Shown here piece after piece: positions 10,972 to 19,309 of a DNA stretch of 64,000 bases. The position numbers and the translations under genes were made by a program. Location: the NCBI RefSeq assembly GCF_035046485.1, contig NC_085138.1, positions 430,205,265 to 430,269,264 of the forward strand, written 5' to 3'. The notes beneath the pieces were generated by a model. That model worked only from the letters and a program-made list of their open reading frames with translations, did not search any database and was not told the DNA's origin. Each line of letters starts with the position of its first letter. Within the stretch, counting starts at the first letter, position 1. This DNA is from Aedes albopictus (Eukaryota > Arthropoda > Insecta > Diptera > Culicidae).

Positions 10972-11547
10972 CTTTCAATTTAATAATCCATTTTGGGTTG
11001 GAGTTAAAAAGGTGAATATGTTTTTGTTGGAAAGTGTTTTCTTGTCGTTTCTGAACGTATCTTTGTAAAGAAACGTATATAATTTGAAAATCGCTCGTAG
11101 ACTTTATGGCCTTGAAGAATTTTGGCTTTTATTGTCAAAACTTTTCGTCAGATCGAACACAGAAATTCTATGTTGAGGTCAAGGTATACACGATTGAGGT
11201 ATACACGATTACAAAAAACGGCAAAAGTCAAGAAAGTGAATCTGTGAATTAGTTCATTCACGTTTTCTTTTCATTTTACAATGTGCTTCAGTTCATGTCA
11301 AATCGTTTTTCAAGTATTTGGCTTTGGTAAGTTAAAGTTGGGGTGTGGGACCAATTAGGTCCTATGTTGGTCACTTCATGCTATATAGGCAGCACCTATT
11401 TATTACATTTATTCAGTGACGATTCCCATACCTCAAATATACATGTTCAACAAACGTAAATTATTATTGAATTTTTTCATCGTATTTGGTTGAAAATGGC
11501 GAGAATTGTCGTTTCCGTCCATTTTCAATTTGATTCTGATCCTGAAT
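10972..11547. other. unassigned AT-rich DNA
   Basis: No open frame or repeat structure that I can support. It ends at the Helitron start. Confidence 0.35.
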
Positions 11548-11805
11548 TCTATATAAATAAAAATGGAATGGTGTTTGTATGTCACGAATAGGCTCGGGAA
11601 CGGGTCAACAGATCGACATGATTCTTTCACAGTTGCATTCCGCCAGGGCTCCGACGTGTTCGTAAAAAAAATATTTAGGAAAAGTGACCGGGAAGGCAAG
11701 AAAAGCGGGAAAATCAGAAATTTCATTTTTTGGAGCATTTCTTCATGGAACCGGATGTCAAAAAACAGAGTAGGCAGGCAGTACGACGTTTGCCGGGACT
11801 GCTAG
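11548..11805 (+). mobile_element. nonautonomous Helitron, 258 bp
   Basis: Starts TCTATATAAATAAAAATGG and ends with a TTTGCCGGGACTGCTAG terminus followed by T, which fits the Helitron 5'-TC and 3'-CTAG rules. The final part is nearly identical to the 101-bp copy at 58573-58673. The interior open frame has no Rep/helicase motifs. Helitrons make no terminal repeats or target duplication, consistent with what is seen. Confidence 0.7.
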
Positions 11806-11829
11806 TTCAAAATATATAAAAAAAAAACA

Positions 11830-11862
11830 GTATGCAAGACAAAGTTTGCCGGGGACAGCTAG
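11830..11862 (+). mobile_element. Helitron 3' terminus
   Basis: A second Helitron-like 3' end (AAAGTTTGCCGGGGACAGCTAG then T) lies 57 bp after the first. Only the terminus is recognisable. Confidence 0.55.
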
Positions 11863-12206
11863 TTTATTATAAATTCGATAGAGAGAGCTCTAAAAATACC
11901 TGTGAAAATGCGAACAGAATAGTAAGAGGAGGTTCAGATTCTGATAAAGTTGGTTTAGCACGCCAGAAAATGTTAAAGACTAATTTGAGTAGTTGAAAAA
12001 AAAAATCGATTATTATTTAACCGATTATTTAAGAATAAATGGGCATCCCCACCATGCAATGACATTTTGACAGAATAAACGTCGTTCGGATGGCGCATGC
12101 ATTTAGTGTGATAGTAGTACCTCTTCTGCCGCTTGGTGGCGACACATTCACTAAAAAGGAGTCGCCAAAAATTCGTAAGAGTGACCTATATTGTTAATAT
12201 AGTATA

Positions 12207-12459
12207 CTAGCGGTACCCGGCAAACTTTGTCTTGCCTACTGCGTTTTTGACGTTTCAAGTTTCTAGCCAATACCAAGTCCCCGGTCAAAATGTATGGAAG
12301 ATCGATTTTCAAAAACTCTCAATTTTTCCATGTTTTTTGCCTCATAAACCTTCCTTGGGTGAAAACTAACAGAACAAAACAAAGATGATCAAAATTGGAC
12401 CTTCCGTTCGCAAGTTATGCGCGGTCCCACGTATGCCACTGCATTTTTATTAATATAGT
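12207..12459 (-). mobile_element. nonautonomous Helitron, about 250 bp, reverse strand
   Basis: On the minus strand it ends GTTTGCCGGGTACCGCTAG followed by T, and its other end carries CTATATTAATAAAAATG like the starts of the other copies. It is non-coding. The start base is uncertain because the copy reads TA rather than TC there. Confidence 0.65.
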
Positions 12460-13329
12460 ATATTTGGAGTAAGTCAACCAAGTGCTGGTACGTGCCGTTG
12501 CTTGTTTGCCTTGGATCGAGTGTAGCTCACTCTTTCACGCGCATCGGTCTCACGTGCTTTCCCATGTTCTCACTGAATCTGCACCACGGTGGCACTGGGG
12601 TGATTTTCTACACATAGAGGCTTGCAGCAAAAACCTAACCTAATTCTCATACGATTTGTAAACATTGCCCTCAATTTTTTTGAGGACAAGGACGGCTTTA
12701 TGGACCGACGCCGAAGAAAAGAAAGAGACAATGCTGACGTCACTGTGCAAGCGCTCATTCGCTGGAGAAAATCCTAAAGCTCTCTCACCACACTGTTGTG
12801 TGGTTCAGTGCTCACTAAGTGAGTTTAACGATGTATCTTTGCTCAGAATATTTGCGCGCAACTGAATCTCATTGGTGAATACGAGAGACGGGCTCCTGTT
12901 GGGTGAGAGGTGTATTTTGCTTTTCTCTTTGTTACACTGGGGATATGGATATTTCTTGCAACTTGCAGATGAGTTTCATTATAAGCTTGATGAGCGTAAT
13001 AGGGGTACCGTTAAACGGGGTAACATTGATAGTTTTTCAGCAAATTCCATGATGTTACCTGGGAACTTATCTACTTTTTTATTTTTAAAAACCAAAAAAG
13101 TTTTTGAATGAATCAAGGTGATTTCAAAATTCTAGTGAAAGTTTCATTCTAAAAAAAATCCGAGGGCTTTCATCGCATTCATTTTAATATTTTACAGTAT
13201 TACAAAAACTAAAATTTTGCAAATCTAGCAGAAGTTTTTTTTTTAATTTAATTTCTTCAAATAAAGTAAATCGTTCATAAATTTCACTAGGTATTTTTTG
13301 GTACTCATTGCAGGGTTTGTTTCACAAAA
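12460..13329. other. unassigned DNA
   Basis: Mixed-composition sequence without a supportable gene. Near 13003-13030 is GGGGTACCGTTAAACGGGGT, the sort of sequence found at MITE ends, but no partner end is visible. Confidence 0.3.
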
Positions 13330-14570
13330 AATATTTCAGGAATTCTTCTAGGGATTTCGTTGAAAAATTATCAAGAAATTCCTTAAGAAATTCTCAGAAA
13401 ACTTCTTCAGTAATTGCTTAAAAAATCAATTCAAAAACTCTTCTGCAGATTCTTCTTAAATTTTCTCGAAATACTCGTTTTGAAATTCCTCTTGGGACGC
13501 TTTCAGGAAGTTATCCAGGATATTTCTCCATAGTTTCCCTAAGAAATTTCTGCTGATATTCTTTCAAAAATCTTTTATGGATAAATTTGGAAATTTCTTC
13601 AATGATTCAACACTTATATTAAACATTTTCTTCTGGAAAATTTAATGAATTTCTTAAGAAGAGGTTCCTGTAGAAATCCCTCCAGGCATTCCTTCATAAA
13701 TGCCTCTGGGAATTCCCTCAGCCATTTTTCCAGGTTTTTTTTTTAAGAAAATCTCCTATTGACTATTTTAGAAATTCGACCAAATTTTTCTTCGGAGAGT
13801 TACTATCGATTTCTTTAAAAAAAAGAAATCTTTCAAACCGCTGAGAAAATCTTCCATTGATTGCTTTCGAAATTGTTCCATGTTCATTAGAGATTGCTAC
13901 ATAAATTTCTGTTGGAATTCCTCAAGAAAATCCTTCATGAATTCTCTCATAAATTCCTTCAGAAATTCATAAATTTGGAATTCTTTTTAAATTTTCTCCA
14001 GCTATTCCGCCATTGATAATCTGCCACTGATTTCATCTAAAATTGCTCCAAAAGTTTCTTATGAAACCTTTCATGCTCCACGGATTGCTTCATAATGCGT
14101 TCTAGAGATTTTATTTTGTTTCCAGAGATTCCTGAAGATACTTTTTCATGGATTCCTTCTCTGGTGGCCGGCAGTACAACAAGGATTTGCTAGACTTTAC
14201 TGGATTATTCCAGCAAAGCATTTCAGAGTGTGAACGATCCGTGACTGGGTAACGGGAGATTTCGGAAGAGCTGTGGAGTAGTTCAGCGAGTGGGATTAGT
14301 AGGATCTTACAGCTCCAAAAATACTTCTTTCAGAAATTCTTTCAGTGGTTCTTTACAAACATTCACTGGCATTTCTTCAGAAACTGCTCCAGGAATTTTT
14401 GCAAGTATTAATTCCAATCGGAAATTCTTGCAGATATGTATCCCGGATTTTCATTAGGTATTTTCCGGATATTCTTGCAAGAATTCCTCCAGAGATTTTA
14501 GCGAGTTCATCAGGATTTATCCAGAAATCCCAACAAAAAAACATATAGAAATTTCTACTGGTATACCTCC
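13330..14570. repeat. AT-rich degenerate satellite relative
   Basis: A run of TTCCTCAAGAAATTC / GGAATTCTTC-type units with the same approximate 12/24-bp rhythm as 1195-6130, read in the opposite sense and much more A+T-rich. About 14160-14320 is unique sequence interrupting it. The open frames inside come from the repeat. Confidence 0.6.
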
Positions 14571-14914
14571 ATGTCAATTTTTCGGCTAATGATTACTCAA
14601 AAAAAATCGGGAGATTTGTAATATTGGAAATATTTTGATTGAATTTCAGTAGAAACCTTTGGTAAAGTTATTGGAAAATTCTGGTAAAACCAATTGAAGT
14701 AATCGCCGAAAATTGGTAAAATGGATCATTTGAGGATTCCTGAAACCCTCTGAAAATCAATTAGGTGCTTTTGAAAACAAAATTCAGTTGAACAAAGCAT
14801 CCAGAAAAGAAAATAAAAACACTGTAAAATTTCTTGATTTATGTATCACTTATGTTAAGAATTTGTAATATCAATTCTAATTATTGTGCTGGTCTTAGTT
14901 AGGTTTTTGACACT
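14571..14914. other. unassigned AT-rich DNA
   Basis: Nothing recognisable between the satellite and the pogo-like MITE. Confidence 0.3.
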
Positions 14915-14916
14915 AC

Positions 14917-15358
14917 AGGTCGGACTCGATTATCCGGGGGTTTATTTAACCGGGGGCCCGATTATCCGGGGCTCGATTATCCGGCAAAAATGGCTCGATT
15001 ATCCGGGGAAAAGTTTGTTTATGCTTTGTTTACAAGATTTAAGATTATAATATGTCAAAAAATGTGATAAACATCAAATACAACACCTGAAAATTGGATT
15101 CAACCTATTTGAAAATTGTTTTTATTTTTTCACATTTTTCAGCTAATATTTCATTTTCAAAAAACATGGTTATAATAATACCTGACGTTAAGATTAGGCA
15201 CTACAACGTCATGTATGTTAGCTTCTATGTTTAACGAACAGTTTTTGATTGAAGAACATCAAAAATAAAAGAAAAGAAGCATGGCTCGATTATCCGTGTG
15301 ATTCGATTATCCGGGGTGAAATAATTTTGGAGCCACCCGGATAATCGAGTCCGACCTG
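14917..15358. mobile_element. 442-bp pogo-like MITE with repeated subterminal motifs
   Basis: Ends CAGGTCGGACTCGATTATCC and its complement are flanked by TA at 14915-14916 and 15359-15360. The motif CTCGATTATCCGGGG or a close variant is repeated four times in the left 100 bp and again at the right, as expected of multiple transposase-binding sites. CAG-starting ends plus TTATCCG resemble pogo/Tigger elements. No transposase is present. Confidence 0.8.
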
Positions 15359-15656
15359 TATTTTTTGCACGACTCCATTGAAATTCCTAAAAAAAAGCAC
15401 AAATGAAAAAACTTCTAGAAGAAAAAAAAACGGGATGTTTTTTTTTAAACACTAGCGTTTGAAGAAACTTAGAAGAAAAAAAAGAATAACTGAGTCCTCT
15501 CTGTTTCAGTTGTTTTCGATTTTTTTCATAAATTAATTTTGACATAACAGTTCTAACTACATGAAATTACAAGGACATTGCATGCTTTCAGGCGTTTTTT
15601 GTGTATGGAAGATTTCTGTCTATATTTACAAAATTGATTCCATTTCGTAAAAACAC

Positions 15657-15753
15657 CCCAAGTAACATTTTTAGTTTTTTTTTTATTGCCTACAAGCTGT
15701 TGTTAAATTCAAAACAATAAAACTCATTTTAAAGCTTAGTAATCCTAACAGCT
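15657..15753. mobile_element. left end of a CCCAAGTAACA element split by BEL
   Basis: CCCAAGTAACA at 15657-15667 faces TTGTTACTTGGG at 25047-25058. The BEL/Pao element sits between them with its own target duplication, so this is probably the left flank of an older element of the 9487-10971 type. It is non-coding. Confidence 0.5.
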
Positions 15754-15758
15754 CTGAT

Positions 15759-16595
15759 TGTTGATTCCGCCACGTCCAGAGATCCGACGAGCCCCAACGT
15801 CCCCATTTCTAAACAAACGTGTTCACACCCAATCCGCACAGAGAGGATCGTCGATAATGCGGACGGTCGTGCATCCGAGATGAGAAGAATGGACAGATAA
15901 ATTGAACACAAACAAAACAGCCATTGGTGAAGATACAGTGCCGATATTCATTGCTAGGAAAAATGAAATTAATCTAAAGCTGATTCTTATCGCTACTTCA
16001 AATGCTAGTTCTCTAAACCCTAATTCTTAAATAATCTAAAACTAGGTAATATTGAATTAATTGAATATTGGGGTTTGTGCCTAATTAGTGTTATTGATAA
16101 ACCTATATTATGCTATTTACAGTGAAATCTTATTACCTAGTGTTCATTCACTCCATTCTTACTGAAACAGTATTTTTTTTTACCTAAACCTACAAGGTGA
16201 GAACATGCGCTTAGTTAGCTTAAACAGAACATGCAATTACTTAAACTATACAAACATTCACAACAAATAGGTGCGTGTAGTTACATTTCCCGAGAGTCTT
16301 GGAATCTATCTACCCATCATCCTCAAGCAAACTGTGGTGAGATTGTCTTAATTTATACGCTATATGCTATTGAACCTTATACTATTTCTATTAATTAGGC
16401 ACTAATTGTCAGTGTATCTCAGCTCCTAAATAATCACGGTGGCAATAGCGAATCACCAAAAGTGAGTTAGGTAACTAAGACAACCAAACGTAATTATTAA
16501 TGCAAATCGTAAACTTGCAGGAATTTTGTAACCGTTCCTACCGTGTAAATTGGAATAAAGAGTTCACGAAATCTACATTCGCTTACCGCCCAACA
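15759..16595 (+). repeat. 5' LTR of BEL/Pao element, 837 bp
   Basis: Starts TGTTGATTCC, ends CCGCCCAACA (TG...CA), and is preceded by the CTGAT target copy at 15754-15758. It matches the 3' LTR throughout except one T in the poly-T tract near 16171-16180, which indicates recent insertion. Promoter and poly(A) functions are inferred from LTR biology. The bases after 16595 (TCTTACAAAATTC) do not show the usual TGG start of a tRNA primer-binding site. Confidence 0.92.
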
Positions 16596-16623
16596 TCTTA
16601 CAAAATTCTTTTGCGGCTCTTGT

Positions 16624-19275
16624 ATGATGTCCGGAAAGAGCTCGAAGACTGGATCTGGCAAGAACAGTTCTGCCGGAACGTTCAACAACCACCGGGAAGG
16701 TGGAACGAGCGTAACAGGCGCGGCAGCGGTAATCCCAACTCGAGTGACCGTACCAACGACCGCAGCAAGTTCTCCAGGAAACATCTCTATTGTCGCTGCA
16801 AGTGCAGCAGCGGTCGCGACGAGCGAAGCAATGGGCATAACGAACCTTGGAGTCGGTGCATTGCGCACTGCAGCGGTAGCGGTCAACAGTTCAACGGATC
16901 TGGTAAAGGCAGGAAGCCCCCTTCCTACCACGCAGGTAAATGCTGACGTAGCCAATAAACTTAGTTCTAAAGGAGCGATTCCGAAGCAAACGGCTTTGAT
17001 TGCCGAGCAGGGAAAAAGGGCATCTCTGTCAAATCTACGCGGAAAGGTCGTTGTCAGGCGTAATCCGTTCCGTCGCGCGCGTCCGAATCGGTACAGAAGT
17101 TGTGAGTTGTGTGCAGATAGTGACAATAGCAGAATGGTGCAGTGTGATGGTTGCGAGAGATGGTTCCACTTTACATGCGTGGAAGTCACCGAAGGGATAG
17201 CCGAAATCAGTTGGGTTTGTCCAGTGTGCCCGGCCGCACAGTACGAGACGGAACAGTTAATCCCTCCTAAAGACGTCCGAGCAGTGTTGCAGGCAGATAA
17301 TCCACCCCCAATGGACAACGGCGAAACAAAATCATGCGGAAAGAAGAGCAGCAAACGAAGCGAAAAACGGAAGCTAAATTTGCGGTTGCAGAAACTTGAG
17401 GAACAGAAGAAGTTGGAGCAGAAGTTCTTGGAGGAGAAGTTCAAAATCCTGGAGGAATGCGAAGGTGACAGCGAGACAGATTTCGACGACGAGGACCTCG
17501 AGAAAATGTCCAACATTTCGCAATGGATCAGAGACACAGAAGGCGGGGAAGCAGTCCAAGATTCCGGTGTCGTCGAGGAGGACCTGCAGGAAGAGGATAG
17601 ACATCCGTCTGTACCTACTGAACAGTCAGTACTAGTCGAACAACGACAGCCAGGCCAGCCACATTTTTCGCAAGGTGGACAGCGAAACACATTTCACATT
17701 CCGGATTTCGCTCCCGAGCAGCGCTCTACGCCACAGACGCAGCCGGCGATTCGTGCAACCAACCCAGCATCGCAATGTTTCCCGATTCCTTCAGCGAGAC
17801 CGCAATCTATCACGCGTCCACGGCTGACCGGACCGGCACTACAAGCAGAACCGATCCCTGCGGAAGAGACCGTTTGTATTCTCAATCGGAGTCAGCTGGC
17901 CGCCAGACAAGCGGTCTCAAAAGACCTTCCGGAGTTCGAAGGTAACCCTGAGGACTGGCCTCTGTTCTTTTGCATGTACACTTCATCAACGAAGATGTGC
18001 GGCTTCTCCAACGAGGAAAATATGCTGCGTTTACGCAAGTGTTTGAAGGGTAAGGCACTAGATGCCGTGAAGAGTCGCCTGCTTCATCCTTCTAATGTTT
18101 CTGGCGTTCTCTCGACGCTTAAGATGCTTTACGGCAGGCCAGAAGCGATCGTCCAAGCTGGTATTAGAAAAATTCGTTCACTTCCAGCCCCGGAAATAGA
18201 TCGACTAGAGAGTCTGGTCAATTTTGCGCTCACTGTCGAAAACCTTGTGGCAACAATAGAAGCATGCGGTGTACAAGACTTTGTGTATAACGCTTCGCTC
18301 AAATTCGAACTGGTTGAAAGATTACCACCGACGCTTAGATTGGACTGGGCGAAGTATACCCGAGGGAATTCGGCCCCAAATCTCTTGGACTTCAGTTCTT
18401 GGCTGTACTCTATGGCGGAAGATGCGAGTGCGGTTATGCAGACATGCTCCACTGCTCCGCGAAGTCGCAGTAATAAGGGAGACGCGTTTGTCAACGTACA
18501 CTCCGAGTCTACCAAAAATTCGCGAGACCGAACGCGAGAACCATTCAAAGAATGCTTCGTTTGCAAAGGTTCTTGTCCAGTAATCACAAAGTGCAAACGG
18601 TTCGGTGAACTGAGCTACGAGTCGAAGTGGTCAGTAATACGAGAAGCGAAGCTGTGCCGTAAATGCCTACGTAAACATAACGGTACATGTCGGCAACAAA
18701 ACAAATGCGGAATCAACGGGTGCACTTATTTGCACCACCCTTTGCTACATAATGAGAAAACTGGAAGCGAGCATGGAGCAGTAGCGGCAACGAATTCCAG
18801 TTGCAACATCCATCAAACTCAGACCAGCGATGTATTGTTTCGGATTATTCCAATAGTACTACACGGTCCTGCGAAGACGGTGCGGACGTACGCCTTCATC
18901 GATGACGGATCCGAACTCACGCTCATGGAAAAATCACTTGCGCTGGAGCTTGGACTGCAAGGATCTCAGATGGCCCTCTGCTTGAAATGGACAGGGGATA
19001 CCAGCAGAATGGAGAATGATTCTCAAAAGGTTGAGGTGGCTATTTCTTCCGCCAGGAATACATCCCAAAGGCATAAACTCGAGGATGTTCGTACTGTTCA
19101 GCAGCTGAAGCTAAGACCACAGACCTTGATAGCCTCTGAAATGCAAAGGCGCTACAGTCATCTTGTCGGCATACCTTTCGATTCCTATATTGATGTGTGT
19201 CCGCGTATCCTGATCGGTCTAGACAACGCACAACTAGGACATGCATTAAAAAAGTCGAGAAGGCAAGTCATCTGA
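16624..19275 (+). CDS. gag-pro: BEL/Pao gag-protease polyprotein, 883 aa
   Basis: Structural protein plus protease of the retrotransposon. After a Ser/Ala/Thr-rich leader comes a PHD-type zinc finger (about residues 160-203, CELC...CDGC...HFTC...CPVC), then a charged coiled coil (about 245-280). The gag core with DLPEFEGNPEDWPLFF begins at about 434 and resembles the DUF1759 family. Cys/His zinc-binding sequence follows at about 644-705, and the aspartic protease with FIDDGSE lies near 758. The ATG at 16624 is the first in frame after the LTR. The frame closes at 19275 just as pol begins in the +1 frame, near an A6 run (about 19249-19254). A single-base insertion there would explain it, as would a programmed shift. 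A 397-residue antisense frame is a shadow. Confidence 0.9.
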   Translation: MMSGKSSKTGSGKNSSAGTFNNHREGGTSVTGAAAVIPTRVTVPTTAASSPGNISIVAASAAAVATSEAMGITNLGVGALRTAAVAVNSSTDLVKAGSPLPTTQVNADVANKLSSKGAIPKQTALIAEQGKRASLSNLRGKVVVRRNPFRRARPNRYRSCELCADSDNSRMVQCDGCERWFHFTCVEVTEGIAEISWVCPVCPAAQYETEQLIPPKDVRAVLQADNPPPMDNGETKSCGKKSSKRSEKRKLNLRLQKLEEQKKLEQKFLEEKFKILEECEGDSETDFDDEDLEKMSNISQWIRDTEGGEAVQDSGVVEEDLQEEDRHPSVPTEQSVLVEQRQPGQPHFSQGGQRNTFHIPDFAPEQRSTPQTQPAIRATNPASQCFPIPSARPQSITRPRLTGPALQAEPIPAEETVCILNRSQLAARQAVSKDLPEFEGNPEDWPLFFCMYTSSTKMCGFSNEENMLRLRKCLKGKALDAVKSRLLHPSNVSGVLSTLKMLYGRPEAIVQAGIRKIRSLPAPEIDRLESLVNFALTVENLVATIEACGVQDFVYNASLKFELVERLPPTLRLDWAKYTRGNSAPNLLDFSSWLYSMAEDASAVMQTCSTAPRSRSNKGDAFVNVHSESTKNSRDRTREPFKECFVCKGSCPVITKCKRFGELSYESKWSVIREAKLCRKCLRKHNGTCRQQNKCGINGCTYLHHPLLHNEKTGSEHGAVAATNSSCNIHQTQTSDVLFRIIPIVLHGPAKTVRTYAFIDDGSELTLMEKSLALELGLQGSQMALCLKWTGDTSRMENDSQKVEVAISSARNTSQRHKLEDVRTVQQLKLRPQTLIASEMQRRYSHLVGIPFDSYIDVCPRILIGLDNAQLGHALKKSRRQVI

Positions 19276-19309
19276 ACCCATAGCCGTCAAAACACGTTTA
19301 GGGTGGATC

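Noticed and set aside
14917..15358. CRISPR-like array of CTCGATTATCCGGGG repeats
   Set aside because: Eukaryotic DNA, irregular spacing, and the repeats are subterminal motifs of an element with TA flanks.
16497..17690. 397-codon minus-strand open frame with many Cys and Ser
   Set aside because: It is antisense to the gag-protease ORF and extends into LTR sequence; composition is explained by the codons of the real gene.
19249..19260. A AAA AAG heptamer as a -1 programmed frameshift site
   Set aside because: Pol lies in the +1 frame relative to gag, and the -1 frame meets a stop within a few codons.
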